The position numbers and the translations under genes are program-made. From NCBI GenBank assembly GCA_020851795.1, contig JADZCA010000040.1, positions 1 through 64,000 on the forward strand: a DNA stretch of 64,000 bases. The letters are read 5' to 3'. Under the pieces are notes generated by a model that had not been told where the DNA came from, did no database searches, and saw only the letters and a list, made by a program, of their open reading frames with translations. Source of the stretch: Planctomycetota bacterium (GTDB lineage Bacteria; Planctomycetota; PLA2; JAEUHO01). Shown piece after piece: positions 19,561 through 27,599 of this stretch. Within the stretch, counting starts at the first letter, position 1. Each line of letters opens with the position of its first letter.

Positions 19561-19783
19561 CCGAATACACGAGCCGACGAGGTCGGGGCGGCGTCTTGCG
19601 CCCGGGCGTGGCGCGGGGCCCGTCGGCGATTCGATGCGCGTCGCCACGCGTCGTCCGCTCCTCGACGTGGTGCCAGAACACGCCGTCGTCGCGGCCGACG
19701 CGCGCCCGGGCGCAATCCGCGCGCCCCGACGGCGGCCTGACGTGCGTTCGACGCTCGAAGGGCCTCGTCTTTCGTGAATTCGG
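19561..19783. repeat. Composite long inverted-repeat / structured element between convergent genes
   Basis: CCGAATACACGAGCCGACGAGG vs CCTCGTCTTTCGTGAATTCGG (outer arms); GTCGGGGCG...TTGCGCCCGGGCG (19582-19608) vs CGCCCGGGCGCAA...CGCCCCGAC (19703-19730). Confidence 0.7.
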
Positions 19784-19806
19784 CGGGCCAGCCCACCGAA
19801 TTCACG
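19772..19806. terminator. Bidirectional terminator-like hairpin between radC and the DinB gene
   Basis: CGTGAATTCGGCGGG - CCAG - CCCACCGAATTCACG, 15-bp stem with one mismatch. Confidence 0.65.
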
Positions 19807-19812
19807 AGGCGG

Positions 19813-20295
19813 CTACGCGAACCCGGCGTGGCCGCGGAGGCGGCGGATCAGCCCGATCTGGCCGAGGTGGTAGACCTCGTGGAACTGCAAGAAGGAGGCG
19901 CCCGCGAGCGTCGAGCTCCGACCGTCGGGGAGCGGGAAGCCGAACGGCGCCGACGCCTGCGCCGGCGTGAGCGCGCGCAGCCGGCTCGCGAGATCGCGGC
20001 CGAGCTGCTCGAACTCCGCCGAGAGCGCCGACGGCGCGGGGAGCGACGACGTGTCGCCGTTGCCGCCGCGCCCCACCGGCGCCTCCCACGGCGCGGTGCC
20101 GAGGTCGGCCCCCAACGCCCGCAGCAGCGCGCGACGGCTCTGCGTCACGTGGCCCAGGATCCAGTGGGCCGAGTTGCCCCCACGGTCGCCGGGCCGTGTG
20201 GACCAGTCCGCCGGCGAGAACCCGGCGGTCTCGACCTGCAGCAACGTCGCGTCGAACTCGAACCGGCGGGCGATCTCGTCGAGGGCGTCGTTCAT
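19813..20295 (-). CDS. DinB-family protein
   Basis: Four-helix DinB-like pattern: WSTRPGDRGGNSAHWILGHVTQSRRALL...FLQFHEVYHLGQIGLIRRLRG. Confidence 0.85.
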   Translation of the reverse strand: MNDALDEIARRFEFDATLLQVETAGFSPADWSTRPGDRGGNSAHWILGHVTQSRRALLRALGADLGTAPWEAPVGRGGNGDTSSLPAPSALSAEFEQLGRDLASRLRALTPAQASAPFGFPLPDGRSSTLAGASFLQFHEVYHLGQIGLIRRLRGHAGFA

Positions 20296-20355
20296 CCCCC
20301 GATTCCACCACGCGGGCCGGGGCACGGCCGCCGACGCCGGGCGGCGGCCCGCGAA

Positions 20356-20389
20356 AGCACACGGCCCGCGTGGCGCACCACGCGGGCCG
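20356..20389 (-). terminator. Perfect 15-bp stem terminator-like hairpin
   Basis: ACACGGCCCGCGTGG - CGCA - CCACGCGGGCCGTGT, just 3' of the minus-strand CDS ending at 20422. Confidence 0.7.
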
Positions 20390-20421
20390 TGTCGTCGGCG
20401 CAGGCGCAGGAGCGCGGAGCG

Positions 20422-21099
20422 CTACTTCGGCGTCTCCATGCCCGTCTTGACCGGATCGACCACCTTCTCGGCGAAGAACTTCGAGAAGCTGTTCGACTGC
20501 TGCTTCGACACGCTCGTCACGACGAGCGCGCCGCACACCGACAGGACCGCGGTCAGGAAGAGCAGGGCGACCATGCCGGCCCCGGTCTTCGGCTCGGGCG
20601 CGGGGCCCGCCGCCTTGCGCTGGGCCGGCGCCGGCGCGGCGCGGCTCTTCTTGGCGGAGGCCTCGGCGCCGATCTGCTCGGGCTCGTCGCCGCCGACCTC
20701 CTCGGTGAAGTCGATCGGCTCGGTGGACATGCCGACGTCGCCGCCGCCCTGGTCGATGAACGTGTCCTGGCTCGAGATCTCCGCCGTGCGCATCCCGGCG
20801 CGCTTGGTGAGGTCGGGCTCGTTGAGCAGGTCGTCGGTGAGCGTCTCGGCCGCCTTCTTCTTCGGCTTGGCCGGCTCGTCCTCGAGGCTGATCTCGGAGA
20901 GCGACGTGTCCGAAGCGCCGCCGCGCGGCTTGCCCGCGAGCGTGTCGATCTCGGCGCGCTTGAACTTCATCTGGTCGCCCTCGCGGAAGGCGCGGATCTC
21001 GCCCTCGGACACGAGGCGCTTGAGGCGGTTCTCGTCGATGTTCAGCTGACGGAGGACCTCGTCGAACGTGTAGAACTCGCCGCTCTTGGACTTGGCCAC
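20422..21099 (-). CDS. Membrane-tethered HTH (excisionase/MerR-like) protein
   Basis: AKSKSGEFYTFDEVLRQLNIDENRLKRLVSEGEIRAFREGDQMKFKRAEID HTH; acidic linker; C-terminal TM MVALLFLTAVLSVCGALVV. GTG start preferred; an upstream ATG at 21144 is in frame. Confidence 0.75.
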   Translation of the reverse strand: MAKSKSGEFYTFDEVLRQLNIDENRLKRLVSEGEIRAFREGDQMKFKRAEIDTLAGKPRGGASDTSLSEISLEDEPAKPKKKAAETLTDDLLNEPDLTKRAGMRTAEISSQDTFIDQGGGDVGMSTEPIDFTEEVGGDEPEQIGAEASAKKSRAAPAPAQRKAAGPAPEPKTGAGMVALLFLTAVLSVCGALVVTSVSKQQSNSFSKFFAEKVVDPVKTGMETPK

Positions 21100-21201
21100 G
21101 TCGTGCTCCGGGAAATCGTCAGGGTCGAGGCGCTCGGCCCGCACCCCGCGACGACCGCAGTCGGTCGCCCCGGGGGCCGGTCCGGCAAGGCGCAGAGGAT
21201 G

Positions 21202-21750
21202 TCATTTTCCGAACGGGGAATCAACCTTCTTGACCGGGAGCTCCGGGACGACGGGCCCCGCGGCGGGCTTGCCGCGCGTCATCGCGTCGTAGTCGGCCTT
21301 GAGCTCGTCTCGGCTCCGTTCGGAGAGGTCGCGGTAGGACTCGAGCTTGAGGTCGTAGTCGATGTGGCGCGCCGCCATCAGGCGCACCCCACCCCGGTCA
21401 CCGGCGCGGAACTGGTAGACCAGCAGGCGCTGGAGCTCCGTGTCGAAGTAGTAGACCGCGTGCTCGCCGTTGCCGACCGGGGCCGTGAGCGCGATCGCCC
21501 GGTTGTTGAACCCCCCGGTGTTCGTGGTCGAGCTCGGCTGGCCTCGGGTCACCGAGCCCGTCGAGGGGTTGATCGTCGGACCGGGGGAGGTCGGCTCGAA
21601 GCCGTCCCCCATCGCCGGGGGGTTCGGCGCCGGGGGCGGGGTCGCGTCCTGGGCGTTGGCCGCGCGGAACGGCGACGCGCCCGAGAACGCGAGGAGGGTG
21701 GCAACCCACCCGCCGGCGAGGAAGCCGACGAGCCACGAACGACGGTCCAT
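21202..21750 (-). CDS. Secreted hypothetical protein
   Basis: MDRRSWLVGFLAGGWVATLLAFSGASPFRAANAQDA signal peptide; YYFDTELQRLLVYQFRAGDRGGVRLMAARHIDYDLKL. Confidence 0.75.
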   Translation of the reverse strand: MDRRSWLVGFLAGGWVATLLAFSGASPFRAANAQDATPPPAPNPPAMGDGFEPTSPGPTINPSTGSVTRGQPSSTTNTGGFNNRAIALTAPVGNGEHAVYYFDTELQRLLVYQFRAGDRGGVRLMAARHIDYDLKLESYRDLSERSRDELKADYDAMTRGKPAAGPVVPELPVKKVDSPFGK

Positions 21751-21819
21751 CGGATCGAGTCTCCTCAGCGGCCGCCCGCGGCGGGCCGGCCGGTCATCCT
21801 ACGTTGTGGCGCGGCTCTC

Positions 21820-23385
21820 TCACCGGCCGGTCACGGCCCCGTCCCCCGGGCCGGCCGTCGCGGGCGCCGCGGGGGACGCCTCCCGAGGCAGCACCACCCG
21901 GAACGTGGTCCCGCGTCCCGGCGCGGTCTCGAGGTCGATGCGCCCGCCGTGGTTCGTCACGATGTTGTGGACGACCGCGAGCCCGAGGCCGGTGCCCTCG
22001 CCGACCTCCTTCGTGGTGAAGAAGAGGTCGAAGCAGCGAGCCGCCACCTCGGCGGTCATCCCCACGCCGTCGTCGCGCACCGAGAGCACGGCGGACTCGC
22101 CCTCGGTCGCCACCTCGATCTCGACGACGCCGTGGCCGGGGTCTCGCGGCCGTCCGTCCTCCTCGCGCTCGGGGACCGCGTCGCCGGCGTTGAGCAGCAG
22201 GTTGAGCGCGACCTGGGCCAGCTCGTGCGGGTCCCCGAACACGCGCACCTCGCCGGCCGGCAGCCGCTCGACCAGCCGCACGCCGCGGCGCTCGACGCGG
22301 TGCCGGGCGAGCGCCGCGGCCTTGCGCGCGACGTCGACGAGGTCGGTGGGCCGCGGGTTCGGCGTCCGCGGGGTGAACTGGAGGACCTTTTTGACGGTGT
22401 CCTCGATGCGCACGAGCCCGTCGGCGACGAGCTCGAGGTACTCCGTGGTGCGCGCCCGGTCGAGGTCGCCGCGCTGGAGCGAGCGCACGGCGTTGCGCAG
22501 GCCCCCGAGCGGGTTGTTGATCTCGTGGGCGATGCCCGAGGCCAGCTTGCCGGTGGCGGCGAGGCGCTCGGCGATCACGAGGTGCTGCTCGGCCTTGCGG
22601 ACGCGCACGAGGGCCTGCATCACGCGGTCCTCGAGCTGCCCCTGGTGCTCGGCGATCTCGGTCGCCATGCGGTTGAACGCGTGCGCGGTGCGGTCGAACT
22701 CGTCCCCCGTGCCGGTCGTGGGGACGCGCGCCGCGAGGTCGCCGGCGGCCATCTTCGCCGCGGCGTCGGCCAGCGCGGCGAGCGGCCGCACGACGCGGCG
22801 CGAGAGCAGCGTCCACGCGAGCGCCGTGACGCACACCAGCCCGGCGAGCAGCGTGAAGTAGAGCACGCGCGCGCGCCCGACGTCGGCGCCGGACGCCTCC
22901 CAGCGCACGTAGAGGCTCTGGCGGCGGGCCGGGCCCGCCGCGGCGTCGGGCGCGGGGACGGCGTCGTGCGCGCCGTGGAGCAGCTGCACGAGCTCGCCGT
23001 CGAGCACGAGCAGCTCCTCGCCCGACGCGCGCGCGCGCCGGTGCAGCGCCGCGGCGCGGTCCACGTCGGCGCGCGCGAGCGCGGGACCGTCCGCGGTCGC
23101 GACGGGCGCGGGCGCGCGCCGGAACGGGTCGTCGTCCTCCTCGAGCCAGAGCACGGCCTCGACCCGTCCGCGCGCCGCGGCCACGGCACGCACCGCGCTC
23201 GCGCGCGCGGCGCGCGCCTCGGGGCCGTCGCCCGGGTCCCGCTCGACCGCCGCGACGAGGCGGAGCAGGTCGGAGGGCACCCCGCCCTCCGCGGAGACGC
23301 CGAGCAGCAGCACGAGGACGGCGAGGACGAGGACCCCGAGGTTGAGGCCGACGACGGCCGCGAGGATCTTCGTGCGCAGGGACAT
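21820..23385 (-). CDS. HAMP-domain sensor histidine kinase
   Basis: Two TMs with HAMP (RRVVRPLAALADAAAKMAAGDLAARV), H-box SGIAHEINNPLGG, HATPase LSVRDDGVGM...GEGTGLGLAVVHNIV. Confidence 0.95.
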   Translation of the reverse strand: MSLRTKILAAVVGLNLGVLVLAVLVLLLGVSAEGGVPSDLLRLVAAVERDPGDGPEARAARASAVRAVAAARGRVEAVLWLEEDDDPFRRAPAPVATADGPALARADVDRAAALHRRARASGEELLVLDGELVQLLHGAHDAVPAPDAAAGPARRQSLYVRWEASGADVGRARVLYFTLLAGLVCVTALAWTLLSRRVVRPLAALADAAAKMAAGDLAARVPTTGTGDEFDRTAHAFNRMATEIAEHQGQLEDRVMQALVRVRKAEQHLVIAERLAATGKLASGIAHEINNPLGGLRNAVRSLQRGDLDRARTTEYLELVADGLVRIEDTVKKVLQFTPRTPNPRPTDLVDVARKAAALARHRVERRGVRLVERLPAGEVRVFGDPHELAQVALNLLLNAGDAVPEREEDGRPRDPGHGVVEIEVATEGESAVLSVRDDGVGMTAEVAARCFDLFFTTKEVGEGTGLGLAVVHNIVTNHGGRIDLETAPGRGTTFRVVLPREASPAAPATAGPGDGAVTGR

Positions 23386-23521
23386 CCTCGGCCCAGTCTA
23401 CCGCCCGCCCCCCGGACGGGGCCCGCCCCGCGCGCCGGGGCGCCCGTCGGCGCGCCCGCGCGGGGCGCGCCGACCGCGGGGCCGCGCGCCCCGCGCACGG
23501 GACGGCGCGACCGGGCCGCGC

Positions 23522-24682
23522 CTACTTCGCGCCGAGCCCCTGCCCGACGCCCTGGATGAGCTTCATGAGGGGGAGGAAGAGGCCGAGCACGATCACGAAG
23601 ACCGCGCCGCCCATGAAGAGGATGAGCAGGGGCTCGATGACCGACACCAGCGAGGAGACCTCGACGTCGACCTCGTCGTCGTAGTTGTCGGCGACCTTCA
23701 TGAGCATCTTGTCGAGCTCGCCGGTCTCCTCGCCGACGTCGATCATGTTCACGACGATGTCGTCGAAGATGCCGCACTCGCCGAGCGGCTCGGCGATCGA
23801 CTCGCCCTCGCGCACCGACGCGTGCACCTTCTCGAGGGCCTCCTCGAGCACGACGTTGCCGGCGGTGTTGCGGCAGATGGTGAGCGCCTCGAGGATCGGG
23901 ACGCCCGACGCGATCAGGGTGCCGAGCGTGCGGCTGAAGCGGGCGACGACGATCTTGCGCGTCAGGCGCCCCACGATCGGGAGGCGGAGCTTGACGCGGT
24001 CGAAGAACCGCCGGCCGGGGGCCGACATCTTGAACGCGCGGTAGCCCACCACGAGCAGGACGATGCCGATCAGCAGCACGTACCAGCGCTCCACGAGGAA
24101 GCGCGAGATCGACTGCAGGCTGCGCGTGATCGCGGGGAGCTCGCCGATGCCGGGGATCTGCTTGAAGACCTCCTCGAACTTCGGCACGACGAAGATCATG
24201 ATCAGGAGCAGGATCGAGACCGTCACGAAGAGCACGACGGCCGGGTAGACCATCGCGCCGCGCACGCGCTTGCGCAGCTTCTGGGCCTTGTCCATGAACC
24301 CGGCGAGGCGCGACAGGATCACGTCGAGCACGCCGCCGGCCTCGCCGGCCTTGACCATGTTCGTGTAGAGGCCGTCGAAGCTCTCGGGGTGCTTGGCGAG
24401 CGCGTCGGAGAGCGCCGACCCCGACTCGACGTCCTCGGTGACGTCGACGAGCGTGGACTTGAGCGGCCCCCGGTCCATCTGCCCCTCGAGGATCTTGAGG
24501 CTCCGCACGATCGGGAGCCCCGCGTCCTGCAGGGTGGACAGCTGGGTCGTGAACTGCGTGAGCGCCTTGACCGACGCGCGGCCGCGGGGCCGCTTCTCGG
24601 CCTTGGGCGCCGCGGCGGGCGCGGCGCCGCGGGGGCCCGGGCCGCGCGACGCGGGGGAGCTTCCGGCGGGGATCTTCGGCAT
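23522..24682 (-). CDS. Type II secretion/type IV pilus inner membrane protein (GspF/PilC family)
   Basis: FTTQLSTLQDAGLPIVRSLKILEGQ..., duplicated T2SSF domain FSRTLGTLIASGVPILEALTI. Confidence 0.94.
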   Translation of the reverse strand: MPKIPAGSSPASRGPGPRGAAPAAAPKAEKRPRGRASVKALTQFTTQLSTLQDAGLPIVRSLKILEGQMDRGPLKSTLVDVTEDVESGSALSDALAKHPESFDGLYTNMVKAGEAGGVLDVILSRLAGFMDKAQKLRKRVRGAMVYPAVVLFVTVSILLLIMIFVVPKFEEVFKQIPGIGELPAITRSLQSISRFLVERWYVLLIGIVLLVVGYRAFKMSAPGRRFFDRVKLRLPIVGRLTRKIVVARFSRTLGTLIASGVPILEALTICRNTAGNVVLEEALEKVHASVREGESIAEPLGECGIFDDIVVNMIDVGEETGELDKMLMKVADNYDDEVDVEVSSLVSVIEPLLILFMGGAVFVIVLGLFLPLMKLIQGVGQGLGAK

Positions 24683-24700
24683 CGGCGGTCTCCGTCCTCG

Positions 24701-26431
24701 TCAGTCCGTGATCGTCTCGCGCAGCACTTCCTCGACGGTGGTGAGCCCGTCGAAGATCGCGAGCAGGCCCGACTCCCGCAGGGTGCGCATGCCCTCGCGG
24801 CGAGCCTGGTCGCGGATCGCGTCGGAGGACGCGCCCTCGATGACCATCTGACGGAGGCTCTCCGTCATCAGCATCATCTCGAAGATGGCCATGCGGCCCT
24901 TGTACCCCGTCCCGTTGCAGACCCCGCAGCCTCGGCCGTAGGCGAAGCGGCGGTCGCCCACCTGCTCGGCACGCAGGTCGAGCTCCATGAGCACCTCGGG
25001 CGACGGGGCATAGGTCACGCGGCAGCCGTTGCACACCTTGCGCACGAGGCGCTGGGCGACGATCGCCTCGACCGTGGCGGCGAGCAGGAAGGGCTCGACG
25101 CCGAGGTCGAGCAGGCGCGTCACGGCCAGCGGGGCGTCGTTGGTGTGCAGGGTCGAGAACACGAGGTGGCCGGTGAGGGACGCCTCGACCGCGATCTGGG
25201 AGGTCTCGAGGTCGCGGATCTCGCCGACGAGGATCACGTCCGGGTCCTGGCGCAGGATCGCGCGCAGGCACGCGGCGTAGGTGACGCCGATGTCCTCGCT
25301 CACCTGGATCTGGACGACCCCCTCGAGCTCGTACTCGACCGGGTCCTCGGTCGTGATGATCTTCACCCCGACGTCGTTGACCGTGTTCAGGCACGAGTAC
25401 AGCGTCGTCGTCTTGCCCGAGCCCGTCGGGCCCGTCACGAGCACGATGCCGTGCGGGAGCGCCAGCAGGCGCTTCATCGTGTCGGACTCCTCGGCGCGGA
25501 GCCCGATCTGGGACAGGTCGAGCGCGACGACGCTGCGGTCGAGCACGCGCATGACGCACGACTCGCCGAACATCGTCGGCAGCGTCGAGACGCGCAGGTC
25601 CACCATGCGGCCGCCGATCGTGAGCTCGATGCGCCCGTCCTGCGGCAGGCGCGTCTCGGCGATGTCGAGGCCGCTCATGACCTTGACGCGGCTGATCAGC
25701 GCGGGCGCCAGGTGCGTCGGGGGCGCCTCGAGGTCGTAGAGCACGCCGTCCACGCGGTAGCGGATCTTGAAGTCGCCCTCGAACGGCTCGAGGTGGATGT
25801 CGGAGGCGCGGTCGCGGATCGCCTGGAAGAGGATGTACTGCAGCAGCTTGATGACCGGCGCCGAGTTCGCCATCGCCTCGGCGTCGGCGAGGTCCACGGG
25901 CCCGTCGCGGCGCGCGCCGGCGGGGCGCGGGGCCGCCGCGGAGGCCTCCTGCACGAGCGAGGCCATCTCCGAGCCCGACTTGGCGTAGTAGCGCTCGACG
26001 ACCTCCTTCACCTGCGCCTCGGGCGCCAGCACCCCCACCACCTCGCTCCCCGTCAGGAAGCGCAGGTCGTCGAGCACCGTCGAGTGCTGCGGGTTGCTGA
26101 TCGCGACCGTGAGGGTGCCGCCCTCCTTGCGGACGGGGACGACACCGAAGATGCGCGCGGTGCCGGCGTCCACGCTCTCGAGCAGGTCGGGCGTGAACGC
26201 GACCTTGTCGAGGTCCACCGTCTCGAAGCCGGCCTGCTTGCCGAGCGCGGCCATCAGCTGCGCCTCGGTGACGTGCCCGAGGCGGACGAGGATCGCGCCG
26301 ATCTGGCCGCCGTCGCGCCGCTGCGTCGAGAGGGCCTCCTGGATCATGCCCTCGTGGCACGCCTTCATCTCCTTCAGGATCTGCCCGAGGAGCTTCTTCG
26401 TGCGCGTGTAGCGGTAGGAGGTGTCCGCCAC
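24701..26431 (-). CDS. GspE/PulE/PilB family ATPase (copy 1)
   Basis: N-terminal MshEN-like region, ASDIHLEPFE, GPTGSGKTTTLYSCL, GEIRDLETSQIAVEASLTGHLVFSTLHTNDA, CxxC...CxxC. Confidence 0.94.
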   Translation of the reverse strand: MADTSYRYTRTKKLLGQILKEMKACHEGMIQEALSTQRRDGGQIGAILVRLGHVTEAQLMAALGKQAGFETVDLDKVAFTPDLLESVDAGTARIFGVVPVRKEGGTLTVAISNPQHSTVLDDLRFLTGSEVVGVLAPEAQVKEVVERYYAKSGSEMASLVQEASAAAPRPAGARRDGPVDLADAEAMANSAPVIKLLQYILFQAIRDRASDIHLEPFEGDFKIRYRVDGVLYDLEAPPTHLAPALISRVKVMSGLDIAETRLPQDGRIELTIGGRMVDLRVSTLPTMFGESCVMRVLDRSVVALDLSQIGLRAEESDTMKRLLALPHGIVLVTGPTGSGKTTTLYSCLNTVNDVGVKIITTEDPVEYELEGVVQIQVSEDIGVTYAACLRAILRQDPDVILVGEIRDLETSQIAVEASLTGHLVFSTLHTNDAPLAVTRLLDLGVEPFLLAATVEAIVAQRLVRKVCNGCRVTYAPSPEVLMELDLRAEQVGDRRFAYGRGCGVCNGTGYKGRMAIFEMMLMTESLRQMVIEGASSDAIRDQARREGMRTLRESGLLAIFDGLTTVEEVLRETITD

Positions 26432-26436
26432 GGCGG

Positions 26437-27519
26437 TCAGGCCTCCCCGCCGATCCCGAGCTTCTCCTTGATCGCGCGCGGGTTCTGGCAGTTGGTGAGC
26501 AGCGACGCCTGGTCGATCACCCCCTGGGTGTAGAGCTCCCAGAGGTGGTCGTCGAGCAGGAACATGCCGAGCTGGCGGCTCGTCTGGATCGTGCTCGGGA
26601 TCTTGAACGTCTCCTTCTTGCGGATGTGGTTCTCGATCGCCGGCGTCATGATCATCACCTCGAAGCCGGCGACGACGCCCTTGCCGTCGGCCTTGGGCAT
26701 CAGCACCTGGCTGATGACCCCGATCACGGCCACCGAGAGCTGGACGCGGACCTGCTCCTGCTGCTCGGGCGGGAACTGGTCGATGATGCGGTCCACGGTG
26801 CGCGCCGAGCCCGTCGTGTGCAGGGTGCCGAGCACGAGGTGGCCGGTCTCGGCGGCCGTGATCGCCGTCGCGATCGTCTCGAGGTCGCGCATCTCGCCCA
26901 GCATGATGACGTCGGGGTCCTCGCGCAGCGCGCGGCGGATGGCCTCGCCGAAGCTCGGCACGTCGCTCCCGACCTCGCGCTGCGTGACGATCGACTTCTT
27001 GTGCTCGTGGAAGTACTCGATCGGGTCCTCGATCGTGATGATGTGGATGTCTTCGCGGTCGTTGACGTGGTTCACCATCGTCGCGAGCGTCGTCGTCTTG
27101 CCCGAGCCCGTCGGCCCGGTGACGAGGAGGAGGCCCCTCGGGCGGTCGAGCAGCTCGATCACCCGCTCGGTGAGGCCGATCTGCTGGAACGACAGGAGCT
27201 TGGACGGGATCAGGCGGCAGACCATCGAGTCCTGCCCCTTGCTCTTGAAGATCGCGACGCGGAAGCGCGCCTTGGTCCCGTAGGCGTAGCCGAAGTCCGC
27301 GCTCCAGACCTTGCGGAACTCCTCGAGCTTGCCCGGCGGCGCGATCTCGTGGATCAGCGCCGTCGTCTCGGCCGCGGTCAGCGCCGGGACGGTCAGGTTG
27401 CGCAGCCGCCCGCGGATGCGCAGCACCGGCGGACGTCCCACGGTGATGTGGAGGTCCGAGGCGTTCTGCTCGACCATGAGGTCGAACAGGCGGAACAGGT
27501 CGGGGCCTTGGAGGGGCAT
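26437..27519 (-). CDS. pilT: Type IV pilus retraction ATPase PilT
   Basis: ASDLHITVGRPPVLRIRG, GPTGSGKTTTLATMV, GEMRDLETIATAITAAETGHLVLGTLHTTGS. Confidence 0.94.
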   Translation of the reverse strand: MPLQGPDLFRLFDLMVEQNASDLHITVGRPPVLRIRGRLRNLTVPALTAAETTALIHEIAPPGKLEEFRKVWSADFGYAYGTKARFRVAIFKSKGQDSMVCRLIPSKLLSFQQIGLTERVIELLDRPRGLLLVTGPTGSGKTTTLATMVNHVNDREDIHIITIEDPIEYFHEHKKSIVTQREVGSDVPSFGEAIRRALREDPDVIMLGEMRDLETIATAITAAETGHLVLGTLHTTGSARTVDRIIDQFPPEQQEQVRVQLSVAVIGVISQVLMPKADGKGVVAGFEVMIMTPAIENHIRKKETFKIPSTIQTSRQLGMFLLDDHLWELYTQGVIDQASLLTNCQNPRAIKEKLGIGGEA

Positions 27520-27599
27520 GCGGCGCGGCTCGGGGTGGTTCGGGGAGGGCGGGGGCGCGCCCGGACGGCAACGAGGTTGCCGACGGGCGCAGGGTCGGC

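Noticed and set aside
23448-23472. CGGCGCGCC/GGCGCGCCG palindrome between gspF and the kinase gene
   Set aside because: Perfect 9-bp stem but in near-pure GC sequence where such repeats arise often by chance; no other support
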